From a virus: a stretch of 33,729 bases of DNA. The notes below the pieces were generated by a model. That model worked only from the letters and a program-made list of their open reading frames with translations, did no database searches and was not told the DNA's origin. Within the stretch, counting starts at the first letter, position 1, and each line of letters begins with the position of its first letter. The translations under genes and the position numbers were made by a program. Where the stretch lies: positions 1 to 33,729 of the IMG/VR virus record IMGVR_UViG_3300037247_000423; one strand, given 5' to 3'. Positions 14,987 to 23,242 of the stretch are shown piece by piece.

Positions 14987-16078
14987 CTACCGCCCTCTCT
15001 TACGGGTAGCACCGCGCTTCTTTTTGCCGCGCTTCTTCTTTGCGCGGCGGCGAGGGCGCTCTTCCTCTTCTTCTTCGTCTTCTTCGTCTTCTTCTTCTTC
15101 TTCGTCTTCGTCGTCTTCCTCAAACTCCTCGTCCTCCTCGTCTTTTTCTTCGTCTTCATCTTCCTCTTCTTCTTCGCGACGAGAGCGCCGTGAGGGACGC
15201 TTCTTTTTCTTTTTGGTTTTGGATTTCTTTTTCTTTTTCTTGCGACGTGATTTAGTCCCCTCGTCTTCCTCTTCCTCGTCCCAATCATCGTCTTCAAGCT
15301 CTTCCTTAGCCTGCTTCGCTGACCCTGGTACGGCGTCGCCGCCCGCGATGATTGATAACTCCTCTGTATCCGGTTCCTTGAAGATCTTCTTGTAATCGAA
15401 AGGAACGCTGCAATCCTCCGTGTGCTTTTTCTTTTTGCGGTCTACCCAATCCTTGGTGTACTCCGCGAGATCATCGTCATCCATCCAGTCTTCGAATTCG
15501 ATGTCGTTACCAATGACAGGATCCTTGTCGGTATCACGGGACAGTAAAAGTATCTGCCCGCGCAATGTACCTTCCTTCTTCCAGCGCCGGATGAATTTCT
15601 TTTGCTGCTGCGGCTTGACGCACATGAGCTTACGCGAGAACTCGACTGTCTCCTTGGCTCTCGTTTGGTAAGGCTCCAGATCAAGCACAGTCATGAACAG
15701 TGCGTAGTAGCTGTCCTTGATTTCCTCGCACACCGGACACGTTTCCCATTCCTTCACACAGCCGCAATAGGTATACATCGGCATGTCTTTACGACCGCCG
15801 TTGTAAATCTGGTGTTCGTGCATGAAGAATTCCGGCTCATCATCGAGGATGACAACTTGCCGTTCAGTCGTATCAGGTTTCAGATAGAGTCGATACGGTC
15901 CTTCGTTGGCCGCCTGACGACGCGCCTGTCGTTCCTTCTGTGCCGCCAGTTCACTGTCTACCTTGTTTCTACCAGCAGCACCCCGATGAAACCGGGAAGT
16001 ACTGCTACTCTCCTTACCACGAGATCGTGCGGCACGTCGCTGCACTTTCTTTTTCGTTACACGCTTCTTTTTAGCCAT
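14987..16078 (-). CDS. gp32-like zinc ssDNA-binding protein with charged tails
   Basis: 363 residues, ATG 16078 with AGGAAAG upstream. Residues 60-190 resemble phage ssDNA-binding proteins of the T4 gp32 type: EHQIYNGG...YCGCVKEWETCPVCEE. H89, C105, C114 and C117 have nearly the spacing of the gp32 His-Cys-Cys-Cys zinc site, followed by a strand (ALFMTVLDLEPY). After 255 come an acidic run, a Lys run (about 272-296), a long Glu/Asp run (300-340) and a basic end. An acidic tail is normal in SSBs for recruiting replication proteins; the alternating Lys/Glu blocks are not. Position between primase and helicase fits. Confidence 0.8.
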   Translation of the reverse strand: MAKKKRVTKKKVQRRAARSRGKESSSTSRFHRGAAGRNKVDSELAAQKERQARRQAANEGPYRLYLKPDTTERQVVILDDEPEFFMHEHQIYNGGRKDMPMYTYCGCVKEWETCPVCEEIKDSYYALFMTVLDLEPYQTRAKETVEFSRKLMCVKPQQQKKFIRRWKKEGTLRGQILLLSRDTDKDPVIGNDIEFEDWMDDDDLAEYTKDWVDRKKKKHTEDCSVPFDYKKIFKEPDTEELSIIAGGDAVPGSAKQAKEELEDDDWDEEEEDEGTKSRRKKKKKKSKTKKKKKRPSRRSRREEEEEDEDEEKDEEDEEFEEDDEDEEEEEDEEDEEEEEERPRRRAKKKRGKKKRGATRKRGR

Positions 16079-16433
16079 CTTTCCTCACTCCGTAAAGTTC
16101 ATCTAATTCACGCTTGAGAACCTGAGAAGACTTCATGCTCAATCCAACGCGATGCAGTGTGGTTGCCTTTATATCGTTTACGTGAACGACTTCGCAGCCG
16201 TGGCCTGCTAAACCGATGACCAAATATGGTTCCTGTGATTTTGGGTGATAGCACTCAATCGGCGCGATGAGCAGGATTGGTTGCATCCCTTTCAAACGAC
16301 GCTTCTTTATGATTCGGGAATCACTTACGACAAGTGCTACACCTTCACCACTTAACAACGGTTTCAGTACGCGCTGAGCATCATCTTCCTGATACTCCTC
16401 ACTTGGTTGATACTCGATCAACTCTACGGTCAT
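16071..16433 (-). CDS. hypothetical protein
   Basis: 120 residues, ATG 16433, with AGGTAAA close upstream. Mixed alpha/beta: GVALVVSDSRIIKKRRLKGM, QPILLIAPIECYHPKSQEPYLVIGLAGHGCEVVHVNDI. Hydrophobic strands suggest a small globular protein rather than a membrane protein. No family recognised. It overlaps the ssDNA-binding gene by 8 bases. Confidence 0.7.
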   Translation of the reverse strand: MTVELIEYQPSEEYQEDDAQRVLKPLLSGEGVALVVSDSRIIKKRRLKGMQPILLIAPIECYHPKSQEPYLVIGLAGHGCEVVHVNDIKATTLHRVGLSMKSSQVLKRELDELYGVRKDG

Positions 16434-16438
16434 TTTAC

Positions 16439-16669
16439 CTAATCTTGGTCCGGTGGCGCAACTGGTCGCTCTGCCGGTCCAACTGGTAGATCGGCCGTAA
16501 CCTCTTCGCCCGACTCCACAATGAGACGCACAACGCCGTCTGCCGGATTCACCGTAACGTCGATGACGTGCAGATCCTCATCGTTGCCGACGACGTTGAC
16601 TCGTAGAGGCATGTCAAAATCAGGAACGACAGCGACCAGATCTTCAGTCAGTTGCAGAACCGTACTCAC
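16439..16669 (-). CDS. hypothetical small acidic protein
   Basis: 76 residues; GTG 16669 overlaps the upstream stop as GTGA and has AGGAGG 6 bases before it. Beta-rich and acidic (LVAVVPDFDMPLRVNVVGND, GVVRLIVESGEEVTADLPVG). No Cys, no membrane segment, no recognised family. Confidence 0.7.
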   Translation of the reverse strand: MSTVLQLTEDLVAVVPDFDMPLRVNVVGNDEDLHVIDVTVNPADGVVRLIVESGEEVTADLPVGPAERPVAPPDQD

Positions 16670-16872
16670 GCCGCCCTCCTAATTCCCTGGCGCAACACCT
16701 TAGTCATACGATGGTGCCACCGCGCTATCTTCTTCCCGTGCTTGAGAAGCTGTCCCGGCGTCGCGTCGCGCCAGTAGTAGAGGAACGAATAGCACGTCTT
16801 GCAGATGCCGATTTTCGGGTAATCGACTGGGTTTTCGGAGCACAGTTCGCAATACTTCTTTTTCGCTGGCAT
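16666..16872 (-). CDS. small Cys4 zinc-finger protein
   Basis: 68 residues, ATG 16872 with GGAG 8 bases upstream. Two CxxC pairs (YCELCSENP...GICKTCYSF) make a zinc ribbon in the first 30 residues. The remainder is basic and aromatic (YYWRDATPGQLLKHGKKIARWHH), consistent with nucleic-acid binding. Family unknown; it may be a small regulator in the replication operon. Confidence 0.75.
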   Translation of the reverse strand: MPAKKKYCELCSENPVDYPKIGICKTCYSFLYYWRDATPGQLLKHGKKIARWHHRMTKVLRQGIRRAA

Positions 16873-16951
16873 TTTCTTCTCCTCAGTTGTGGTGGATTGT
16901 CGCCATCCGACTTATCCACTTCTTCATCATCCAAACCTGGGAAAACATCAA

Positions 16952-17068
16952 TCACATTCTTGGTCCCCAGGCGACCAACAATCCATAAGCTATAAAACCA
17001 ACAACTCCAACAACGACGATGACAATCATCAACGCTGATAGTTTCGAGCCGCCTGTTTGCTTGTTCAT
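16952..17068 (-). CDS. 38-residue single-span membrane peptide
   Basis: Starts MNKQTGGSKL, then a strongly hydrophobic span (about residues 12-33), ending GPRM. ATG 17068 overlaps the primase stop as ATGA, and GAGG lies 6 bases upstream. The residual gap 16873-16951 holds no gene I trust. Confidence 0.6.
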   Translation of the reverse strand: MNKQTGGSKLSALMIVIVVVGVVGFIAYGLLVAWGPRM

Positions 17069-18018
17069 GCTAACCTCGCATTTGCGATCATCTTTCGTAC
17101 GGATTTGGCGGAATCAATCTCACCGGGGTCCGAGATCCCTCTTGGGTATCTGACCTTGGCGACGGGGAGTGATGCACGTAAGGCATCGGCCGCGAGCGCA
17201 GCCCCAGTCTTTCCAGCCATGTCGTTATCGTAGAAAAGGTAAACAGGTCTACCAAGTCGCTGAAGGATCTTACGTTGCGGCTCTGTGAGATCTGAACCAC
17301 AAGTAGCGAGAGCGTCAAAGCCAAGAGTGACCAGCTTTGCAAAATCGAAAAGCCCTTCCACCAGGAGAACAGGTTCGTCTGACTTGCGATCAACGAGATG
17401 ATCCCCAAGCAAACACAAACGCTTTGGTAGACCAAAATAGTCTTTGACTCTGGGTACCCTTTTGTTGGACACAGCGCGACCAGTAAAGCCGTACAGCGCG
17501 CCCGTGTGATCACATACAGGGAAGATAATGCGATCTTCATCCGGGTCATGGAGTATTGGAATTTTTCGCGCTGCGCGTGCGCTAATATGGCGTCGTCGGA
17601 GATACGGATGACCCTCTGCCGAATCATAGACGTGCCAGTATTCTTCGCTAAGTGGTTCCGGTAATTTTTGTATCTCTTCGGCATGGTTCCGTCGCCTCCA
17701 CTCGGGAAGATCATAACCAACTTGCTCGCCCGCCTCGATCTCCTCTTCCAGATCGGAATAGTCCTCACCCGTATATTCCTCAAGGAGATGGACAAGATAT
17801 GGAAGGGGGCCTTTCTCTTTGCATCCAAAACAATGGAAGAGGCTTTCGCGTTCATCAGTTACCAGAATTCCAAAACTTGGATTATTGTCCTGGCCCCCGG
17901 CGTGAGTCCATTCCGCCAGTGGGCACGAAAACATGAGCCATTCATCCTTGCGCTCAGAAGGCTGCGGTACTCCGTCATTGAGTTCCGTCATCAATGATTG
18001 AATACCCTCGACGTTCAC
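17065..18018 (-). CDS. DNA primase (CHC2 zinc + TOPRIM)
   Basis: 317 residues; GTG 18018 follows the previous stop directly, so it is probably translated by coupling. The zinc finger is C32, H39, C63, C66 (SCPLAEWTHA...FHCFGCKEKG). The TOPRIM domain has E221 (PVLLVEGLFDFAKL) and D264/D266 (LFYDNDMAGKTGA). It would make RNA primers for lagging-strand synthesis. Unlike T7 gp4 there is no fused helicase; the DnaB-like helicase is a separate gene. Length fits the catalytic core without a C-terminal helicase-binding domain. Confidence 0.9.
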   Translation of the reverse strand: MNVEGIQSLMTELNDGVPQPSERKDEWLMFSCPLAEWTHAGGQDNNPSFGILVTDERESLFHCFGCKEKGPLPYLVHLLEEYTGEDYSDLEEEIEAGEQVGYDLPEWRRRNHAEEIQKLPEPLSEEYWHVYDSAEGHPYLRRRHISARAARKIPILHDPDEDRIIFPVCDHTGALYGFTGRAVSNKRVPRVKDYFGLPKRLCLLGDHLVDRKSDEPVLLVEGLFDFAKLVTLGFDALATCGSDLTEPQRKILQRLGRPVYLFYDNDMAGKTGAALAADALRASLPVAKVRYPRGISDPGEIDSAKSVRKMIANARLA

Positions 18019-18480
18019 TTAGGCCGCTTCAGCGTCCTCCTGCTTTGCCGGTATGATCTTGACTTTCAGTACCGGAGTACCAGGAACAGCCGGAGTAACC
18101 TTGGACACATTCGCGAGTTCTTTCCCCGACAAGTGTTCCTTCGCTTTGGTCACACTGACGGAAATGGAATCATAGAACGCGTCTTCGTCCGCGACCGCTT
18201 CTTGGTACTCGCGCGGATCGATCTTCGTCTGTGAGCGTCCAGCCGGTCGCACGATTGTTGCATCGCACCTACCGTTCTTTTGCTCCTTCAGGCCCAGACG
18301 TTTCATCTCCTTGAACGTGTCGTCGCGCAACTGCACAGACGACGCTTGTAACGCCAGGATTTGCTCTTCCGTCGCGGCGATGCTGTAGAGCATACCGTTG
18401 AGCTTGTCCAGATCATCACCATTCGGGGGAATGATGCTCGATGCTTTGCGCCTTACGCGCATTCTTCGTTTCTCAGCCAT
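18019..18480 (-). CDS. hypothetical protein before primase, coiled-coil N-terminal half
   Basis: 153 residues, ATG 18480 with AGGAG 10 bases upstream. It is first on the transcript from the 18520 promoter. The N-terminal 12 residues are basic. Residues 20-65 are helical (LDKLNGMLYSIAATEEQILALQ...FKEMKRLGL). The C-terminal half contains KIDPREYQEAVADEDAFYDSISVSVTKAKEHL. No family recognised. Being promoter-proximal to primase suggests a replication accessory. Confidence 0.75.
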   Translation of the reverse strand: MAEKRRMRVRRKASSIIPPNGDDLDKLNGMLYSIAATEEQILALQASSVQLRDDTFKEMKRLGLKEQKNGRCDATIVRPAGRSQTKIDPREYQEAVADEDAFYDSISVSVTKAKEHLSGKELANVSKVTPAVPGTPVLKVKIIPAKQEDAEAA

Positions 18481-18519
18481 AGTACTTAATCTCCTCTGTT
18501 GAGCGGATGAGGGACACTC

Positions 18520-18548
18520 ACCTTACCAAAGAATCTAATAGGGTGCAA
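18520..18548 (-). promoter_or_regulatory. sigma70-type promoter with conserved spacer (copy at 18.5 kb)
   Basis: Minus strand: TTGCAC (18543-18548), spacer CCTATTAGATTCTTTGG (17), TAAGGT (18520-18525) with TGG extended -10. It drives the gene before primase and the following recombination genes. It overlaps the last bases of the 64-residue gene. Confidence 0.82.
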
Positions 18549-18729
18549 CTGTGCCGGATAGCCCCATTTTAGCTGGTCTAAACGATTGGCCCTGATAGTA
18601 GGTGCATACCTCCTGCGCTAGCACCAGTATCTCCTTCCCGTGGTTCCCGATAGCGTATCGCTCTCCTGCGTGGAACGATACAAAAACGACGACGGCAAAC
18701 GCCATGTAGATCATTATTCGATTTGTCAC
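18535..18729 (-). CDS. small protein with N-terminal membrane/signal segment
   Basis: 64 residues. GTG 18729 overlaps the polymerase stop as GTGA, with GGGAG 9 bases upstream. A hydrophobic segment (IMIYMAFAVVVFVSF) comes first, then a soluble part (LVLAQEVCTYYQG). Function unknown. Confidence 0.65.
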   Translation of the reverse strand: MTNRIMIYMAFAVVVFVSFHAGERYAIGNHGKEILVLAQEVCTYYQGQSFRPAKMGLSGTVAPY

Positions 18730-21353
18730 GCGGCTACTCCCCACACCGGCTCCTCAAGCAGTCCATCGTTGGGCGGTGTTTTCTGTTTTGGTAATTCAAT
18801 ATCCATTTTGAGTTTACTGAAATCGTACTTCTTACCTTCTTGCAGATTTTTCATGTCCCACTTGTCGGTACCGTTCACGCCAAAGGCGACATCCGCAACA
18901 ATGGGTACCGGAAGATCATGGCCGAACAGGGCCTCGATATCATTGGACTCCATATAATACTTCAATGTCTTCGCGCCCCACTCAACATACCTTGGGTCAC
19001 AGTACGCATAGATGGCGTCGTGCACGAAAGCTGTGAGCGCGAGATATTGCGGATCCAGTTCACGATCCATTCGGCCCATGGACATGACGCCCAGTGAGGA
19101 TGCGAACTCCTGGACTGGACTGTTGATGGCTTGGCGCTCTGCCTCTGACACAACGAACTCTTCCTCAGAGTGAATCATTGGCAGATGACGAATTCGGCCA
19201 CTGTAGCTGCGCACATATCCGTTCTCGTGCGCGAAGTTACGCTGCTCCATGTGCCACTCATCGAGCATGTAGTATTTATCAAAGAACCCGTAGCGAACGC
19301 GCTCTGCTTCCTTCTCGGTAAACTCCACGCCGAATTGCGTCTTCGCATAGATACGGAATTTTCTCCAGCCCATACCGTACATGAACCCGAAATTCACTGC
19401 CTTAGCACGGAACCGGGCAAGCTCTCGTTCATCCTTCGACAGTTCATTGAATTCTTCCAAGCTCATATCGAGAACGATCAAAGCAGTCTCGGTATGGATG
19501 TCGCCAGCGTCCTGGTAGATCTCAATCATGGTCGGCTCATCTGCCATGCACGCAGCGATACGAAGCTCGGCCTGACTCAAGTCAGCCATGAGCATGATCT
19601 TTCCTGGCGGCGGGACAAAGATTCTCCGATAGGCCGGTGCATTCTCACCGCGAACAGGAAAATTCTGTGCGTTTGGATCCTGAGAAGCTGAACGGCCCGT
19701 GACTGCGGTGTGCAACGAGTACGACGGATAGATCATCCCTCGATACATGTAGTTCTCGCGAAACTTACGGACGTTGGTAGATAACAAACGTTCATCCTTG
19801 ATGTACTGTGCGAGATCCATAGTGAACGGACAGGACTCAAAGAAGTAAGGGAGATGGTCTTTGCTAGATACCGAAGGCACCCGCATATCTTCGTCGGGTA
19901 AATCCTTAGTTGTTTTGGTGAAGACGACCGGCTCTAACTGAAACCCACCGGGATGCGTGAACAACACATCCGCGAGAAAATCACGGCGGCTCAAACTTAT
20001 TCCTTTCGGGTTGGTTCCTCCTCGGAGATGCGTGCGTTTGACGGCGCGCGGAATCTGGTCATAAATGTTGTGGCGCTGTTCCGCAACGTCATCAGACAAG
20101 ACTTCCTCAAATGCCTCCAGAGCTTCTTCGTCAATAAGTTGCCCCCGACGTTCAATCGAGGCAAAAGCATTAAGTCCCGGTATGGTAATAACTTGATAGT
20201 GATTGCACAGGTCACTGTCGTCTTCAACTCGCGGCCATAGTTCAAGGTAGAGACGTAGAGCAGCGTCGGAGTCTCCACATCCGTACGGTATGAGATCATC
20301 CAGTGGGACCAAATCCATCCTGGCTTTATCGTACTGTGCGTTAAATGCATCGTTGTATCCCGCCATGTCTTGAACATAAATTTTTATTAGTGTGTCGAGA
20401 CTTTTATCCTGCTGGTTCTCATCCAGCAACGCCGCAAGTAAAAGCGTGTCGTGGTGGATGGTGACGCGAATCTTCATGCGCCATAGCACCCAGAGAACAT
20501 CGAACTTTAGATTCTGCCCAACGATAGTGCGATCAGGTTTGCATAATAGCTCGCGCACCTGTCGTTTGATTTTCTTCTTGTAGCTATCTGACTTCCTATG
20601 CTTTGGGTGATCCCATAGCACCATGTAGGCTCGCCCCGGCTCCGGCGAGAACTGCAACGTCAGCAGCTTATTCTTCATGTTCGATGGACGTAAGCCACGC
20701 GTCTCAACATCGAAGCCAAGAATTTTTGGGTCTTCATCGATTAGGAATTGCAGATCATCGACAAGCTCATACTCTGCATCTGTCGTCTTGAGAGCTTCCA
20801 GACTCAAATCAGCATCGATGAACTGTCGGAGAGTATTGCAATCGGTTTCAAAAATTGGCTCATGCTGCGGATACATGCAAACAAACGTAGGATCCAACAT
20901 GGGCAGCACCCAGGTATCGAGTTCTTCGCTCCACTCCACGACACCGCGCGCTTTGGTTATCTTGACTGCACGCCCCAATACTTGCCGCGAAGCCTGCGCA
21001 CCCATGGGAATAATCACATCCGGCTTCAGCTTCTCCACAATGCGCAGCAGATACTCGCGGCACTGTCGCATGATCTTGGTGCGATCTTTCGATACCCAGT
21101 GCTTCTCGTTGTACTCGCACTTCACGCCAGCGTGGTACACAAACTCGCTGCGCGTAAAATCCAGACGCTTCATATTCCGCCCGATCAATCGAGAAGCATC
21201 AGGATGAAAGTGTTCACCGTATCGTATTTGTTGATGGTTAGGCGCGGAAGTGACAACCAGATAGCGTGCCGCCTTCTTACCCTTTGGCTTGAGCATCCGA
21301 CAGGTAAGAAGGCACTCATCGCACGGTTTCGATATGCGTTCTTTGACAGCCAT
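18726..21353 (-). CDS. family A DNA polymerase with N-terminal family-4 UDG-like domain
   Basis: 875 residues; ATG 21353 overlaps the DnaB-like stop as TGATG. Residues 1-165 look like a family-4 uracil-DNA glycosylase: C11-C14, C79 and C98 suit a 4Fe-4S cluster, with KPDVIIPMGAQASRQVLG (110-127) and LPMLDPTFVC in HPS-motif position; the usual GEAPG active-site motif reads TSAPN. The 3'-5' exonuclease has D215/E217, NLKFD (281-285) and Y357..D361. Polymerase motif A is DLSQAELR (591-598), motif B RFRAKAVNFGFMYG (647-660) and motif C HDA (778-780) rather than HDE. It replicates the phage genome. I recall a similar UDG-like fusion in SPO1-type polymerases. Confidence 0.92.
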   Translation of the reverse strand: MAVKERISKPCDECLLTCRMLKPKGKKAARYLVVTSAPNHQQIRYGEHFHPDASRLIGRNMKRLDFTRSEFVYHAGVKCEYNEKHWVSKDRTKIMRQCREYLLRIVEKLKPDVIIPMGAQASRQVLGRAVKITKARGVVEWSEELDTWVLPMLDPTFVCMYPQHEPIFETDCNTLRQFIDADLSLEALKTTDAEYELVDDLQFLIDEDPKILGFDVETRGLRPSNMKNKLLTLQFSPEPGRAYMVLWDHPKHRKSDSYKKKIKRQVRELLCKPDRTIVGQNLKFDVLWVLWRMKIRVTIHHDTLLLAALLDENQQDKSLDTLIKIYVQDMAGYNDAFNAQYDKARMDLVPLDDLIPYGCGDSDAALRLYLELWPRVEDDSDLCNHYQVITIPGLNAFASIERRGQLIDEEALEAFEEVLSDDVAEQRHNIYDQIPRAVKRTHLRGGTNPKGISLSRRDFLADVLFTHPGGFQLEPVVFTKTTKDLPDEDMRVPSVSSKDHLPYFFESCPFTMDLAQYIKDERLLSTNVRKFRENYMYRGMIYPSYSLHTAVTGRSASQDPNAQNFPVRGENAPAYRRIFVPPPGKIMLMADLSQAELRIAACMADEPTMIEIYQDAGDIHTETALIVLDMSLEEFNELSKDERELARFRAKAVNFGFMYGMGWRKFRIYAKTQFGVEFTEKEAERVRYGFFDKYYMLDEWHMEQRNFAHENGYVRSYSGRIRHLPMIHSEEEFVVSEAERQAINSPVQEFASSLGVMSMGRMDRELDPQYLALTAFVHDAIYAYCDPRYVEWGAKTLKYYMESNDIEALFGHDLPVPIVADVAFGVNGTDKWDMKNLQEGKKYDFSKLKMDIELPKQKTPPNDGLLEEPVWGVAA
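20836..20851. promoter_or_regulatory. degenerate copy of the 16-bp operator
   Basis: TTGCAATCGGTTTCAA inside the polymerase gene matches 14 of 16 bases of the palindrome. It breaks the symmetry twice, so it may be chance. Confidence 0.3.
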
Positions 21354-22687
21354 CAGTTGCGCCTACGTGTCCTGGTGTTACCGCCGCGCTGCCAGTCAGT
21401 GGATCGTCGTGCACTGCTGCGTCTTTGTGCTTCGGTAGGCGGGCCGATGATTAGATGCGGAGCTTGCTCAAACCCAATAGGGTTGAATCGGTAGTGGATA
21501 CCGAACATCGCGCTTTCGCCTTCCCTGCCCTTCAACGTATCGATAACCCGGTAGTATTTCTTGTTCTCGTCTCGGTTGATCTTGTTCTTCAAATGCCGAA
21601 TCCAAGGGCGTATCGCGTAGATCAGAGATGAATGTGTAGAAATCGCATCGGTCAGAGCAATGTTCTCCAATCCCCCGTGCTGCCCAGACTTTCCGGCAGA
21701 GCGCGCGAACTGCGTGGATATCACAAGCGGTATGTCCCTCTGCACGTTGATCCGTTTCAAATCGTCCATCACGCTCGACTGGTGTTCCCATTTGCTTGCG
21801 TTCCTTCTGAAATCCTCGGGCTTCAGCAAGTAGGCAGAATCGATGAACACAATGGATGGTCGAATCTCTTGAATGAGATTGTCCACGTTCTCCGTACGCC
21901 CGCCGAACCCGTGTGAGTAAATGCGTATCCCCGGTATCTCTTCGAAAGTCTGTATCGCTCCCAACATTTTCTCATGCGCTATCGGACCTAGCATACCGCG
22001 CCGCATCCATTTCGGATCGATACCTGCTTCCAAACCAATCAAGCGTTGGATCAGTTGTCGTCCGCTCATCTCCAGCGAGAAGAACAAAATAGAAAATCCT
22101 GCATGCCACGCTGCCAACACTTGCTTCAGCAGCAAATACGTTTTACCCATGCCAGGGCGACCAACCCAGGTCACTAGGTCAGCCCGTTGGTAGCCGCCCG
22201 TGTCCTGGTCTATGGGCAACCAACCCGTGGGTACCCCTGTGAGGCCAGAAGCGTGCGCCTCGTGTATCTCCGTGTACGCCCGGTGATAGTCCGTCGCCAG
22301 ATGATCGGTACCAGTGACCGTCTCTGCGTCATCTATCGCCCGTGCTGCAATTCGCAATCGCGAGATGCACTCACGTATGTTCTCGGGGTCAGCCCCTAGC
22401 AGTGCTTGTCGTAGTTCTCCGAATACCGGTCGCACTTCGTTGTAGAGTGCGCGATTGCGTAGTTGGTCCAAGTAGTATTCTGTGGACTCTCCTATTTCCG
22501 GTATTTCTACACCTGTCTCCTCTTCAATGGTTTCAATTGTTGGTAGCTCTCCGTAGCGTCGAAAATGTCTCCGGAGAAAATTGTAAACATCAACCTCATC
22601 GTCAACAAAAAGATCCGTGCTGATTTGTCTTAATAATTCTGTTGCATTGTTCTCGATGATGGCTGCGAGTAGACGCAACCCTTCCAT
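21353..22687 (-). CDS. DnaB-type replicative helicase
   Basis: 444 residues, ATG 22687 with AGGGGG upstream. The N-terminal helical domain spans about 1-120. The RecA-like core has Walker A GRPGMGKT (176-183), the DnaB signature FFSLEMSGRQLIQR (202-215) and Walker B IVFIDSAYLL (279-288), followed by HQSSVMDDLKRINVQRDIPLVISTQ. It unwinds the phage replication fork as a hexamer. The C terminus is Arg-rich. Its neighbours, a winged-helix loader candidate and the polymerase, form the replisome operon. Confidence 0.92.
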   Translation of the reverse strand: MEGLRLLAAIIENNATELLRQISTDLFVDDEVDVYNFLRRHFRRYGELPTIETIEEETGVEIPEIGESTEYYLDQLRNRALYNEVRPVFGELRQALLGADPENIRECISRLRIAARAIDDAETVTGTDHLATDYHRAYTEIHEAHASGLTGVPTGWLPIDQDTGGYQRADLVTWVGRPGMGKTYLLLKQVLAAWHAGFSILFFSLEMSGRQLIQRLIGLEAGIDPKWMRRGMLGPIAHEKMLGAIQTFEEIPGIRIYSHGFGGRTENVDNLIQEIRPSIVFIDSAYLLKPEDFRRNASKWEHQSSVMDDLKRINVQRDIPLVISTQFARSAGKSGQHGGLENIALTDAISTHSSLIYAIRPWIRHLKNKINRDENKKYYRVIDTLKGREGESAMFGIHYRFNPIGFEQAPHLIIGPPTEAQRRSSARRSTDWQRGGNTRTRRRN

Positions 22688-22705
22688 TCATACCCCCTAG
22701 TTCCA

Positions 22706-23242
22706 TTATTCGTTAGAAAAATAATCGTTCAGATTCACAAGCAAGTAAGTCTTAAAATCATTGCCCCACCACTCCTGCACCGTTTCAATAGTTCCCTGGA
22801 TGTAAGGATACACGCATACGTCCCCCATGATCCATTCGCGTATTTTCTGCCTCACAGTGTGCTCCGATCCTGGCGACAACGGAGATGGTCTACCGTCGTG
22901 GGCAAACCCTTCAATGAAAACATGACGAGCATCAGTATCCGACATGCTGGTGTTCTCGATAGCCAAGATATCTTTCATGGACAAGAACTCAATCTCCTCG
23001 TCCTGGAGCACGAGATGTTTCGCTGTTGCGTACCAGAGCAAATCATACTGTGAGATCTGGAAGTCGGCAGTGAGCACCAGCATGTAACCGTTTCCGTATT
23101 CTTCCTTGTCCAAACGATCAGCGAGTACGTCATGGCCCAATGACCGCAAGCTGTGCTCCCACACAAACTCCGGCACCCGCACTTCGATAAGTGACGCTTC
23201 GATTTGTTCGTCTTCTACAACGTCGTCTTCTTCATCCGCCAT
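22706..23242 (-). CDS. hypothetical protein of the replication operon
   Basis: 178 residues, ATG 23242 preceded by GGGAGAAG. Very acidic N terminus (ADEEDDVVEDEQIEASLIEV), then mixed alpha/beta with several aromatic segments (YGNGYMLVLTADFQISQYDLLWYATAKH, VCVYPYIQGTIETVQEWWG). No motif recognised. Its place between the putative loader and DnaB suggests a replication accessory such as a loader component; this is context only. Confidence 0.75.
   Translation of the reverse strand: MADEEDDVVEDEQIEASLIEVRVPEFVWEHSLRSLGHDVLADRLDKEEYGNGYMLVLTADFQISQYDLLWYATAKHLVLQDEEIEFLSMKDILAIENTSMSDTDARHVFIEGFAHDGRPSPLSPGSEHTVRQKIREWIMGDVCVYPYIQGTIETVQEWWGNDFKTYLLVNLNDYFSNE

Noticed and set aside
16725-16955. 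76-codon minus-strand frame starting with GTG overlapping the 38-residue peptide stop
   Set aside because: Its first part (IDVFPGLDDEEVDKSD) is protein-like, but two thirds overlap the zinc-finger gene out of frame and read as Arg/Ser-rich noise; not supported strongly enough.
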